Virus record (IMG/VR): IMGVR_UViG_3300032116_006717
Span: 1 to 22,694 of that record
DNA length: 22,694 nucleotides
Reading direction: 5' to 3' (one strand)
Origin: a virus
The notes beneath the pieces were generated by a model. It did no database searches and was not told the origin of the DNA. It saw nothing but the letters and a program-made list of their open reading frames with translations. This document shows positions 8,160-16,835 of this stretch, in pieces (positions within the stretch are counted from its first letter, which is position 1; each line of letters opens with the position of its first letter). The position numbers and the translations under genes were made by a program.

Positions 8160-8641
8160 TGAGTAGCAAACGTAGACAGATTATGAATGAAATAGTTTCG
8201 GCGCTCAAACTAATAGACGGAACTACAGAGACCCTACCTAACAGCCCTCGTAGTCCGTATACTTTTTGTACTAATGTATTTACAAACGTTTTTGCAAAAC
8301 AAGAATATTTATCAACTTTAAACGACTTTCCTAGTATTTGTTGTTATCCTATTAGTTCCGAAACTAGAGCTAGAATAGGAGATGCACAAGTTTTTTCTAG
8401 TTTTATTTTAGAAGTCAGAGGTTATGTCTATAGCGACGATAATCCTATAGAAAAAGCAGCTGATTTAGCTCAAGATATTCAATATATTATTGATTCTATG
8501 AAATATCGTTCTACTTTTAAAGACCTAAACGTAACTGAATGTAGAGTTCAGTCTCTATCAACAGATGAAGGCATAATGGAACCTTATGGAGTAGTAGAGA
8601 TTAGAGCGTTAATAGTATATATACAAGATTCTAACATTTGA
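8159..8641 (+). CDS. tail terminator / neck-type protein, copy 2 (paralogue)
   Basis: A 160-residue paralogue of the gene before it, sharing the basic start (KRRQIMNEIVSALKLIDGTT), the NDFPSI motif, the central strand (FILEVRGYVYSDD), the helix before MKYRS and the closing DEGIMEPYGVVEI (copy 1 ends DSGLLDPYGLGEI). Start is set at ATG 8159, overlapping the previous TGA as TGATG; a TTG one codon earlier is possible but unneeded. One copy probably acts as the tail terminator and the other as a head completion or second neck ring. Which is which cannot be told from sequence. Confidence 0.55.
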   Translation: MSSKRRQIMNEIVSALKLIDGTTETLPNSPRSPYTFCTNVFTNVFAKQEYLSTLNDFPSICCYPISSETRARIGDAQVFSSFILEVRGYVYSDDNPIEKAADLAQDIQYIIDSMKYRSTFKDLNVTECRVQSLSTDEGIMEPYGVVEIRALIVYIQDSNI

Positions 8642-8653
8642 AATTTTTATTAT

Positions 8654-8682
8654 TTGCGCCCTATAGTAAGTGGTGTTATACT
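8654..8682 (+). promoter_or_regulatory. candidate extended -10 promoter for the major tail gene
   Basis: TATACT (8677-8682) is preceded by TGT (8674-8676), giving the extended -10 form TGnTATACT. A weak -35 TTGCGC (8654-8659) sits 17 bases upstream. Transcription would start near 8689. This lies in the 95-base gap before the highly expressed tail tube gene, one of the few real gaps in the window. Confidence 0.5.
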
Positions 8683-8736
8683 TATAAAATATAAGAGGGA
8701 CCGCCTAACTCATAGGGTTATATTAAGGAGTTAATT

Positions 8737-9993
8737 ATGGCACAAACATTGAACCTTCAAAGAAATAGTGAAGTGTTCCTTTCTACTGTAAGTCTTAACG
8801 ATGGAGACGCAGTATCAGCAATGACACCGGCAAATACTTGGAAGGTTGAAATCCTTGCAGGTTATGCAATGTCACAGGCTGCAGCTACTCAGGACATCAA
8901 CAGCTTAGAGAGCGGTACTACACCAGATCGCTCTAGTAAGCGTTTTAAAACAGCAATGAACCCTGTAGAGTGGAATTTCCAAACATATATCCGTCCAACT
9001 GGTATTGAAAATACTACTGGCGGTACTTTGGTTCACACGTCAGGTAATTCAATGCCTACCTCAGATTGGTATCTATGGCAAGCTCTTATGTCAAATACTT
9101 CTACCTATACTACCAATAAGCTTACTAGCGTATGGCAGGCAGGTGGAAAGTTTGCTAGTGCTGCTAGAAATGCTAGCGGTAATACTGCTGCTCATACACC
9201 TAATTTCGGTACATCTGCTACTTATAATATGTATTTTAAACTTGATAACGTTATATATCAGGTATCTAATACAGCAGTTAATCAGGCTGCAGTAGACGCT
9301 GCTATTGACGCAGTTGCTACTACTACTTGGTCTGGATTTGGCACTAACCTAATAGAACTAACTGGTACTCCTAGAAATAATGCAGTATCTGTGTTTGGTG
9401 GTATTTTAAATAATGGAACCACAATAGACGCTAACAGTAATGCTTACGTAACCACTGCAACTCATTCTTATCAGCCTTGGGATCAGTGGAACGTAGCAGG
9501 AACAATCTCTACTGCAAGCTTCATTAAGAATAGACTTTCAAGCCTAACTGTTAAGTTTCAGCCTGAAGGCGGTTCTTCCACAACTTATACTTTCCCAATC
9601 ACGACTCTCACCTTCAACTATAACAATAATATCACCTTCATCACTCCAGAAGAACTATCAAAGGTCAATACCCCTATTGGTAGCTTCACGGGTTCTAGAG
9701 AAGTAACAGGATCATTCACTGCTTACCTACGTGGTGCAGACGGAGATTCTGCTCAATTCCTACGTGATCTAGCTAATGATCGTCGTCCAGCTCCTACTGC
9801 ATTCTCAAATGCAAACCTAGTTGTTGGAGGAGTTACTGCTCCATATTTAGCATTCAATATGCCTGCAGTAGTATTTGACGTTCCAACTCACGGAATTGAA
9901 GATATTATTTCAATATCAGTAAACTTCAAAGCACAGGAACCAATCAATACCGTTACAACCGGTGGTGAAGTAGACCTATACGCTAAGAAGTAA
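8737..9993 (+). CDS. major tail tube protein
   Basis: A 418-residue protein with an ideal AAGGAG (8725-8730) before ATG and codon use similar to the capsid gene, pointing to abundant expression. The N-terminal half has the pattern seen in many phage major tail proteins: KVEILAGYAMSQAAATQDIN, SGTTPDRSSKRFKTAMNPVEWNFQTYIRP. The C-terminal half is beta-rich and ends in strands such as AVVFDVPTHGIEDIISISVNF. These subunits stack as hexamer rings around the tape measure to form the tube. It is larger than lambda gpV (246 residues), probably because of a middle insertion of Asn/Thr-rich strands (residues about 110-250). Upstream are a candidate promoter and downstream a structured RNA, so it may form its own transcript. 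Confidence 0.8.
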   Translation: MAQTLNLQRNSEVFLSTVSLNDGDAVSAMTPANTWKVEILAGYAMSQAAATQDINSLESGTTPDRSSKRFKTAMNPVEWNFQTYIRPTGIENTTGGTLVHTSGNSMPTSDWYLWQALMSNTSTYTTNKLTSVWQAGGKFASAARNASGNTAAHTPNFGTSATYNMYFKLDNVIYQVSNTAVNQAAVDAAIDAVATTTWSGFGTNLIELTGTPRNNAVSVFGGILNNGTTIDANSNAYVTTATHSYQPWDQWNVAGTISTASFIKNRLSSLTVKFQPEGGSSTTYTFPITTLTFNYNNNITFITPEELSKVNTPIGSFTGSREVTGSFTAYLRGADGDSAQFLRDLANDRRPAPTAFSNANLVVGGVTAPYLAFNMPAVVFDVPTHGIEDIISISVNFKAQEPINTVTTGGEVDLYAKK

Positions 9994-9996
9994 CAT

Positions 9997-10020
9997 TTAA
10001 CTAGTTGAGGGGCTAGTTAA
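9997..10020 (+). other. hairpin A of the intergenic RNA
   Basis: Perfect 8-bp stem TTAACTAG (9997-10004) / CTAGTTAA (10013-10020), loop TTGAGGGG. It begins four bases after the tail tube stop codon. Bases GAGGGG of the loop (10007-10012) are fully complementary to CCCCTC (10061-10066) in the loop of a hairpin downstream. Confidence 0.7.
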
Positions 10021-10032
10021 CTTAATACCAAA

Positions 10033-10110
10033 GGCGCTTACCGCGACAATCTTTCGGGATCCCCTCATCCGATCGTGCGTCGATCAAACGGTAAGCGCCA
10101 CTTTATTTTT
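10033..10110 (+). ncRNA. structured RNA: four-way junction with a T-rich tail
   Basis: An 11-bp GC-rich closing helix, GGCGCTTACCG (10033-10043) / CGGTAAGCGCC (10089-10099), encloses three adjoining small hairpins: CGA/TCG (10044-10056, loop CAATCTT), GGAT/ATCC (10057-10070, loop CCCCTC) and GATCG/CGATC (10071-10085, loop TGCGT), followed by AAA (10086-10088). There are no unpaired bases between the helices except that AAA. The CCCCTC loop can kiss the loop of hairpin A. The region is far more GC-rich than the genes around it. It is followed by ACTTTATTTTT, an imperfect T tract, so it may end the tail tube transcript or protect its 3' end. I do not recognise an RNA family; the structure is read from complementarity only. 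Confidence 0.6.
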
Positions 10111-10125
10111 AAATTATGAGGAAAA

Positions 10126-10560
10126 ATGTCTAAAATTAAATCACTACTTGTCACTGGAGACAAGACTATTGATGTAGAATTTCCAGAAGCAGAAGGTTTC
10201 GTAGTTACTATTAGCTATGTTCCTCGCGAAGACTTAATGAAAATTAGAAATCAGGCACTAGTGTACAAATTCAACAAACGCACCCGCCAAAGAGAAGAGG
10301 AGGTGGATAATGACAAGTTTGTTGAGGCTTACGCTGAACGCGTAATTAAAGGCTGGAAAGGTCTTAAAGTTAAACATCTTCCAAAGTTGCTACCGGTAGA
10401 TATATCGGCAATGAACGCAGAAGATGAGTTACCATATTCTACTGAAGAAGCTCTTGAACTACTAAAAAATAGTAGTATTTTCGATCAGTTTATTACTGAT
10501 ACAGTAAATGATCTAGAAGCATTCTCTGTTAAGAAAAGAGAAACTGATCTAAAAAACTAA
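10126..10560 (+). CDS. tail assembly chaperone, lambda G-like
   Basis: A 144-residue protein between tail tube and tape measure, where the lambda G chaperone lies. It is acidic and mostly helical toward the C-terminus, with an N-terminal beta part (IDVEFPEAEGFVVTISYVPR). These proteins bind the tape measure and recruit tube subunits and are absent from the finished virion. The last codons, CTA AAA AAC TAA, contain a canonical -1 slippery heptamer, so a fraction of ribosomes should continue into the downstream frame to give a longer product. ATG follows a GAGG ribosome binding site (10118-10121). Confidence 0.8.
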   Translation: MSKIKSLLVTGDKTIDVEFPEAEGFVVTISYVPREDLMKIRNQALVYKFNKRTRQREEEVDNDKFVEAYAERVIKGWKGLKVKHLPKLLPVDISAMNAEDELPYSTEEALELLKNSSIFDQFITDTVNDLEAFSVKKRETDLKN

Positions 10561-10904
10561 AAAGTTACCTTCAGGAAACGTTTTCTGGGGGTAACATTAC
10601 TAAAGAACAATATTTTGAAATATGTCGACAAATGGGCAAAGAGCCTGTTGAGGAAGATATTCCTGTTGAACCAGGGGATTTATCTTTAGAAACTCAGCAG
10701 GCTCTTTTAATATTTAGTATTTTACCAGATAAAATTGAAGGTATGAACGGACTTTGGTTAGGCAAAGAATTTTCTGGTATAGGAGACATCTTTGATTTCT
10801 ACGAAATAGAGCATAGACGAGAGGTATTTGAACTGCTAACATATATTATTACTGAATATGCAAAATATTACGAGAAACAAAGAGAAATAAAATCAAGGAG
10901 ATAG
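10126..10904 (+). CDS. tail assembly chaperone fusion, lambda GT-like, by -1 frameshift
   Basis: The frameshift product joins 10126-10557 to 10557-10904: 144 residues of the G-like part plus 115 in the -1 frame, 259 in all. The -1 frame is open from the slippery site to TAG 10902-10904, with no stop. The T-like part is acidic and helical (EEDIPVEPGDLSLETQQALL, then LTYIITEYAKYYEKQREIK). The ATG at 10632 has no ribosome binding site before it and lies well inside this open frame, so independent translation from it is unlikely. In lambda a fixed G:GT ratio is needed for tail assembly; the same is inferred here. The tape measure gene begins two bases after the stop. Confidence 0.85.
10551..10595 (+). 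promoter_or_regulatory. programmed -1 ribosomal frameshift signal
   Basis: Slippery heptamer A AAA AAC at 10551-10557, in the correct register of the upstream frame, one codon before its stop. After a 6-base spacer, a hairpin (10564-10595) forms with a 14-bp stem: GTTACC pairs GGTAAC, TT faces GG as wobble pairs, and CAGGAA pairs TTTCTG with loop ACGT. Heptamer, spacing and stem are those of classic -1 frameshift sites. Confidence 0.9.
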
Positions 10905-10905
10905 A

Positions 10906-13900
10906 GTGGCCGGCACTATTACAACTATAGTAAGAGCTTTATTTCAATCTCAGGGCGCTGACAAAGTAGTTTCTGATATTAATAAAGTAGGAAAAGCAGG
11001 AGAAGAAAGCGCTAAAAAGCAAACACGTTTAGGTAATGAATCTACCAATACAGGTCGTGCCTTCTCCTCTCAGGCTTCTGGATTAGGTGGATTAGTTGCT
11101 GCCTATGCAGGAGCGGCTGCGACTACCTTTGCTTTACAACAGGCCTTTGCTGCTTTAAAGTCAGCAGCAGATTTCCAACAAATTATTTCCGGAACAAACG
11201 CGTTAGCTGCTAGTTTTGGTCAGTCTGGTTCTCAAATTTTAAATAGTATTCAAGATATAACTAAAGGACAGCTTTCTTTAAAAGAAGCTTCTGCTGCTGC
11301 TAACTTAGCTTTATCAGCAGGGTTTAATCCTCAACAAATAAATTCACTATCAGAAGTTGCTACTAAGGCTAGTAGAACTCTGGGTAGAGATCTTACTGAT
11401 TCATATAACAGATTAGTTAGAGGTGCTGCTAAATTAGAGCCTGAACTATTAGACGAACTGGGTATTTTTACAAGAATTGAACCAGCCATTGAAGCCTACG
11501 CATCTAAAACAGGAAAAGCTGCTTCTAGCTTAACTAACTTTGAACGTAGACAGGCGTTCGTTAATGCTATTATAGATGAGGGTTCTAGAAAATACTCAGA
11601 GATTAGTCTTTCTACTGATACCAGTTCGGAAGCTCTTAATAGATTAGCAGCGCGAATAGTAGATGTTGGAAATAAACTAGGAAGTATTTTAACAGACTTT
11701 TTAGCTCCAATAGCTAACTTTTTTGGAAAAGACCTAGGTAACTCTGTATTGATCTTCTTAGGTATCTTAACTCTTGCTCTTGGCAAGGGAAGAACTTTGT
11801 TAGAGGCTTTTTTTACAGACCTGTCTACCCGAGCTCTAGAAACCGGTGCTAGAGTTTCTTCTGCATTAACAGGACCTGCATTTACTACTAATATAGAAAA
11901 AGCTGGAGAAGCTTTAAAAGGCATTGGAGTCGGTTTAACTAAAGCAGAAGCAGCAACTATTAGATCTATTAAAGAAGGAACAGTTCAGCCTCAACAGATA
12001 CAGGCACGTATAGACGAATTAAAAGCTCTACAAGAAAGGCAACAAAGTAGACAGTTCGAAAAAGGATTACAAGGTAAAGCTTTAGATCAATCTATATCTA
12101 AAGCTAATGCTGCTGCAATAGCTATCAGGGAATTAGAAGAAGCTCAAAAGAAAGCATCTAATTCTTCTGTTATAGCTGGTTCTACTTTTGAAAAATTAGG
12201 CGGAGGATTGAGTAGATTAGCCACAGGAATAAGCTCGGCTTTAGGATATTTTAATCTTTTCCTAGCTACTTTAGGTGCTGCTCAGTTAATAGGCCAGGCA
12301 TTTGGTGTTGATATTTTAGGATCTATAACTAATTATTTTGTTAAATTACAAGAAACTATAAAGGCTACTGACGAAGCTTTAACAGGTTTAGTCAATGAAT
12401 TGGCTAAAGAAAAACTAGGAGAGTTTAAATTTAGAGTATCTAAAAAAGATATAGAAGAAAGTGCTGATTATGCTAGAGGTATTTTGGAAGACGCTTTAAC
12501 TAAAGCTAGTTCAGTTTTTGGTGCTAAATTCGAAGATTCTCTAGATACTTTTTTAAAGTCAGACATATCTACATATGATCGAATCACAGGTAATACAAAA
12601 AAAATACTTTTAGCAAAAGAAATAATACAAGAAATAGCTAAAATTAAACCAGATGCTGATTTGATAAAAATATTAACTACTGCCCCTGCAGAAGTTGGCG
12701 GTCAGACTAGTGATTATATAAAATTATTTGCTTCTGGCGAGTTGGCTAAGGGGGCTATAAATTTTGCAGATAAACAAGTTACAATACTAGATAATTCTGG
12801 AAAAATAGATAAACTTACAGGAGATTTGGCTTTAAATATAGGTTTAGGTATATCTGAATTAGCAAAATTTAACCAAGAACAAAAAACAGGATTACTAACT
12901 GCTGAATCTGCTTCTCAAAGAGTTATTGCGTTAGAAACAAGACTAAAAACTATTAGAGAAGAAGAAGAAAAAAGAAGTTTTCAGGCAGCTAAAATAGAAG
13001 ATCAAAACGATAAAGCTCGACAGTTAGGTGCTTTAAGTGATATAGCTACTCAAAGAATACGACTAGAAGAGCAATTGAAAGTAACTCAAGCAGTAGCTAA
13101 AGAACTATCTGAAAGAGAAAGAGTTAGAAAACTTGTAGAATCTACATTTTCTTCACAGATTAAAGCATTAGAAAATCTACCTGTAAGTGGGATTATTAAC
13201 CCAAATAAGACCCTAGCTAGGAGTCAAGAAGAAGTACAAAGAAATCAGATTAATCTTCTAAAAGATCTAGCAGAGGCCAGTATAAAGGCTATAGATGCAG
13301 AACAGGTAGCACTGAGTACTAATAAAAGAACTTTAGAACAGAATAAAAGTACTCTTACAAATTTACTTCAACAAGAGATATCTGGTAGAGATACTACAGA
13401 AGCTAGAGCCATAGTTTTAGCAGATATAGAAAAGTTAGAAAAAGAAATAAGCAATTCTAGTAATATAATTAATACTAGACAAGTAGAGTTGAATAAATAT
13501 CTTTCTGCTCAGGTTGGCTTTATGACTGAGGCCGGTAAACAAACATTTCAACTGTCTATTCAAGAAGAAAAAAGAACTTTACAATACCAAAAACAACTAG
13601 ACGTTTTAGAAAAACAATATGAGCAATTATTAATTCAAAATAAAATAAACCTTACACAAGCTCAAGGTGAAGCTACTCAGAGAGCAGGCCAAGCTCAAGT
13701 ACGCCTATTAGAATCTAGAATTAATTATCAAAAAGAATTAGAAAAAGCAGTAGATGCTACGTTAAAATTACAACAAGCAGAGTTAGAAGTCCAAAAAAAT
13801 CAAATAGATAGAACTCTTCAACTTGCAGATGCCAGAAGCGAATTAAATAAGGCTAGATTTGAATTAACTACTACTAAAACATTAGCCCCCCTGCAATTAC

Positions 13901-15894
13901 AGCAAGAAACACTATCTAGAACTCCAAATCTAGTAGCTCAGGAAACTCTACTTAAATTAGAACAGGATATAGCTAATGTAAATTATGCTAGAGAACTGTC
14001 CTTAATCCAAGAACGAAAAGCGGCAGCAGAAAAAGAATTTATAGCTTCAGAGAATAAATTAAAATTACAAGAAGAAGATTTACAAGCACAGTTAGCTGCT
14101 TTAGAAGGTAGAAAAGTATTAATAGATAATCAAAGACGTTTCGAAGATGAAGCTATAAAGAAAAGAGATGCTTTAGATAAATTAAAAATTCAAAATGAAT
14201 TAGCTGTTCTTAAGTTACAAGATGATTTAGCGCGAGTTAAAGCTATAGCCGATCTTGATATAGCTCTTGATAATAAACTACAGCGAGATTTTGAATTAGA
14301 TCTAGTAGCTAAGCAACTAGATTTATTACAACAGCAAAAAGAAGTATTCAAGATATTTTTATCAAGATATGAAGAATTAATAAATAGACAACTAGGTCAG
14401 GGAAGTATTTCAGCTACTAATATATTTGAAAATTTTGAACAAGACTTAGCTAAGGCTCAAAATAGACTAATTAAGAATATAGAATTATCTAATCAAATAT
14501 ATAACCAAGAAAGTAGAAATATACTTGAAAGAACAAAAGGCGAACTAGACGTAAATAAGGCAAGGGCTGGCGGAGCTAGTGCAGAACTAGCAAGACTAGC
14601 AGAAATTCAAAAACAAACTGAAGAAACAACAGCCTTAGCTAGAGTAGCTGAAGATCAAGGTAGAGAAGCAGATGCAAAATTATTAAAAGATAAGATAGCT
14701 GGACTAAAAACTGAAGCTAACTTAGCTTCTATTAGATATGATACCACTATAGCTCAGGCTGCTAAAGATGAAGTAATAGCTGCTCAAGCATACGCTTCTA
14801 AACTTCAAGAAATAGCAGACCAAAGAAATAAAGTTAAACAACTTTTTGAAGATATTAGTAGAGGTATTAAAGAAAACCTATCTACAGCAGTATTAGATTT
14901 CTTTAAAGCTATCAACCAAGGTATTCCTACTATTCAAGCTTTTAGAGAAGGTATGCAGAAGTTAGCTATTAGTGTTGCAGAAACTATCCAAACAGCTATT
15001 TTAAAGAAATTCTTAATTGAGCCTTTACAGAATTTGGTTGGAGGCGCTATTGGTTCTCTATATACTGCTATAACAGGAGACCAGCTAGCCAAAACAGGTG
15101 ATCAAATATTGCAGAGTGTATTTACAGGTAATGCCCTTAGAGTTACAATGGTCGGAGCAGGTGGTCCTGCTCCTGGACAAACTGGAGCAGCGGGAGTTAC
15201 TTCTACGAACGGCCCACAAACAGTAGGAGGTATGCCTGCAGCTACTAACGAAGCAGCGCAGGCATCACAAGGATTCGGTGATAAGCTAAAAGAGCTAGGG
15301 GTTAACTTTCAGACAGTAGGAACTGTAGCTGCTACTACTTTTGCGGCTACTTTAGCAGCTACTCGTGATTGGAAAAAAGCATTTATCTATACTGTAGTAA
15401 GTGCTCTAGGAACTGCTTTAACTCAAATAGCTACTAAACAATTATTTAGTGGCGCAGCAGGAGCTGGAGGAGCTGGTTTATTTAGTGGAATAGGCAGCTG
15501 GTTTAGCGGATTATTTAGTGGGCCTACTCCTGCAGGTGTTATGCCTAGCCTCTCTGGACCTTTATATAGTTCGGTCGGAGGACCTGTAAAACACATGGCC
15601 GCTGGCGGATATGCGGGTCTAAGAGACCGAGTTCCCGCACTATTGGAACCTGGTGAGTTTGTCATTCGTCGTCCAGCCGCTATGGCCATAGGAGGACAAA
15701 CCCTTAATCAGATGAATGCAACTGGACAAACTGCTCCAGGAAATGTTATGGTAAATGTAAATAATCAAGGAACCTCACAAGAAGTAGTGGGAACTCCGAA
15801 GGTATCTGTAAACGGAAGAGATATGATAGTAGATATAGTAGTAAGAGATATTCAGAATAACGGTCCAATTCGTAAGACCTTGAGAGGTATGTAA
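10906..15894 (+). CDS. tape measure protein
   Basis: A 1662-residue protein starting at GTG with AAGGAG (10895-10900) six bases before. It sets tail length, fills the tube and probably takes part in DNA passage. Seen in order: a helical, Ser/Gln-rich start; hydrophobic segments at about 57-85, 278-295 and 445-472; a very long Gln/Glu/Lys-rich helical region, about 680-1310, predicted coiled coil; an Ala/Gly-rich hydrophobic part near 1468-1530; and the C-terminal pattern GGPVKHMAAGGYAGLRDRVP / LLEPGEFVIRRPAA (about 1557-1592), common in tape measures. At roughly 1.5 angstroms per residue it predicts a tail near 250 nm. No peptidase motif was noticed within it. It follows the chaperone pair as usual. 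Confidence 0.95.
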   Translation: MAGTITTIVRALFQSQGADKVVSDINKVGKAGEESAKKQTRLGNESTNTGRAFSSQASGLGGLVAAYAGAAATTFALQQAFAALKSAADFQQIISGTNALAASFGQSGSQILNSIQDITKGQLSLKEASAAANLALSAGFNPQQINSLSEVATKASRTLGRDLTDSYNRLVRGAAKLEPELLDELGIFTRIEPAIEAYASKTGKAASSLTNFERRQAFVNAIIDEGSRKYSEISLSTDTSSEALNRLAARIVDVGNKLGSILTDFLAPIANFFGKDLGNSVLIFLGILTLALGKGRTLLEAFFTDLSTRALETGARVSSALTGPAFTTNIEKAGEALKGIGVGLTKAEAATIRSIKEGTVQPQQIQARIDELKALQERQQSRQFEKGLQGKALDQSISKANAAAIAIRELEEAQKKASNSSVIAGSTFEKLGGGLSRLATGISSALGYFNLFLATLGAAQLIGQAFGVDILGSITNYFVKLQETIKATDEALTGLVNELAKEKLGEFKFRVSKKDIEESADYARGILEDALTKASSVFGAKFEDSLDTFLKSDISTYDRITGNTKKILLAKEIIQEIAKIKPDADLIKILTTAPAEVGGQTSDYIKLFASGELAKGAINFADKQVTILDNSGKIDKLTGDLALNIGLGISELAKFNQEQKTGLLTAESASQRVIALETRLKTIREEEEKRSFQAAKIEDQNDKARQLGALSDIATQRIRLEEQLKVTQAVAKELSERERVRKLVESTFSSQIKALENLPVSGIINPNKTLARSQEEVQRNQINLLKDLAEASIKAIDAEQVALSTNKRTLEQNKSTLTNLLQQEISGRDTTEARAIVLADIEKLEKEISNSSNIINTRQVELNKYLSAQVGFMTEAGKQTFQLSIQEEKRTLQYQKQLDVLEKQYEQLLIQNKINLTQAQGEATQRAGQAQVRLLESRINYQKELEKAVDATLKLQQAELEVQKNQIDRTLQLADARSELNKARFELTTTKTLAPLQLQQETLSRTPNLVAQETLLKLEQDIANVNYARELSLIQERKAAAEKEFIASENKLKLQEEDLQAQLAALEGRKVLIDNQRRFEDEAIKKRDALDKLKIQNELAVLKLQDDLARVKAIADLDIALDNKLQRDFELDLVAKQLDLLQQQKEVFKIFLSRYEELINRQLGQGSISATNIFENFEQDLAKAQNRLIKNIELSNQIYNQESRNILERTKGELDVNKARAGGASAELARLAEIQKQTEETTALARVAEDQGREADAKLLKDKIAGLKTEANLASIRYDTTIAQAAKDEVIAAQAYASKLQEIADQRNKVKQLFEDISRGIKENLSTAVLDFFKAINQGIPTIQAFREGMQKLAISVAETIQTAILKKFLIEPLQNLVGGAIGSLYTAITGDQLAKTGDQILQSVFTGNALRVTMVGAGGPAPGQTGAAGVTSTNGPQTVGGMPAATNEAAQASQGFGDKLKELGVNFQTVGTVAATTFAATLAATRDWKKAFIYTVVSALGTALTQIATKQLFSGAAGAGGAGLFSGIGSWFSGLFSGPTPAGVMPSLSGPLYSSVGGPVKHMAAGGYAGLRDRVPALLEPGEFVIRRPAAMAIGGQTLNQMNATGQTAPGNVMVNVNNQGTSQEVVGTPKVSVNGRDMIVDIVVRDIQNNGPIRKTLRGM

Positions 15895-16835
15895 TGGTAT
15901 CCTATTATCCTAGTGGAGCAAATGTATCCCCAGATAACTATTCCATAGTAAGTAGTGTTACCTATACTTCTACAGGTTTGACTACTAGTTTTAATATAGG
16001 CCGCTATGTCGGCACTCCGGCCGAAGTCGCTATAGTAGTTGACGGAATAGTACAGGCCTATAATAGCTATACTCTATCTAATAATAAAGGAACGGTTAAT
16101 TTTATAGTAGCTCCAGGTGCTACGAGTCTAGAGATAAAAACTTTAGCAGTGCCAGATTTTCTGAAAATAACTAAAGATAGTCTTCAGATCTCTCCTATAT
16201 TTTATAGTAATAGCTCAGTTCTTAGTTATAATGGAAATAATTATCAGATAAATGGGTCTAGAACTGCATGGGCTATCACAGGAACTCCTGCTGAGGCAAA
16301 TCAGATGATGGTATCTGTAGACGGTGTCGTTCAAAATCCATCAGCATATACTTTTCCAAGTTCTACCTTAGGTAGTTATGGTATAGATATATCTCCGGCA
16401 CTAGCTTCAAATGTTGCTAATTTAGATATCCGAGTTTTTTCCGGCACCTCTACGCAAGTAGAAAGATTTACTACTATGTCTGATAGAAAACCAGATCGTG
16501 GCTTCTCTACTGATAAACAATTTGATACTTTAACTTTCGAGAGTCAGGCAGGATATGAGACTAGACGTCTGCGCAGTCGTCGTCCTCGTCGTAATTATAA
16601 TCTTACCTATACAAACATATCTGGAGTTCATAAAATAGCTATAGATAATTTCTATAATGCTAGAAGTGGTGATTATGAATCTTTTGTATTCGATCTTAGC
16701 CATATTAATGATAGCGGCTCTGTAACTGTTCGTTTTGACGGTCCTGTTCAGACTACTCATGTGGCTAGTTCTGGATCACAACCTTCTCAAAATTTCTATA
16801 CTGTTAGCATGAAGCTAAAAGAGGTATTTAGTTAA
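15894..16835 (+). CDS. minor tail / distal tail protein, lambda M-like, with two beta repeats
   Basis: A 313-residue protein starting at a TAATG overlap with the tape measure. The C-terminal domain (about 205-313) has a strand and Arg-rich pattern like lambda gpM and its relatives (QFDTLTFESQAGYETRRLRS; a final FYTVSMKLKEVFS). Before it lie two copies of a beta unit: residues about 40-84 (GTPAEVAIVVDGIVQAYNSY) and 130-182 (GTPAEANQMMVSVDGVVQNP). This VDG-V-Q-x-x-Y unit resembles repeats common in tail fibres. The gene lies ahead of the L-like gene, as M does in lambda. It probably sits at the tail tip, where the repeats could contact the cell or neighbouring fibres. Confidence 0.65.
   Translation: MVSYYPSGANVSPDNYSIVSSVTYTSTGLTTSFNIGRYVGTPAEVAIVVDGIVQAYNSYTLSNNKGTVNFIVAPGATSLEIKTLAVPDFLKITKDSLQISPIFYSNSSVLSYNGNNYQINGSRTAWAITGTPAEANQMMVSVDGVVQNPSAYTFPSSTLGSYGIDISPALASNVANLDIRVFSGTSTQVERFTTMSDRKPDRGFSTDKQFDTLTFESQAGYETRRLRSRRPRRNYNLTYTNISGVHKIAIDNFYNARSGDYESFVFDLSHINDSGSVTVRFDGPVQTTHVASSGSQPSQNFYTVSMKLKEVFS

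Noticed and set aside
10033-10099. tRNA from the cloverleaf-like four-way junction
   Set aside because: The closing helix is 11 bp, the arms have 3, 4 and 5 bp with loops of 7, 6 and 5, and there is no T-loop (TTC) or CCA-type end; only the general shape is tRNA-like.
10632-10904. Independent gene starting at ATG 10632
   Set aside because: No ribosome binding site before it, and the same frame is open back to the A AAA AAC slippery site, so it is the second part of the frameshifted chaperone.
11496-11924. Reverse-strand open frame of 142 codons in the tape measure gene
   Set aside because: It lies wholly within the tape measure coding frame, has low-complexity composition and no ribosome binding site or gene context.
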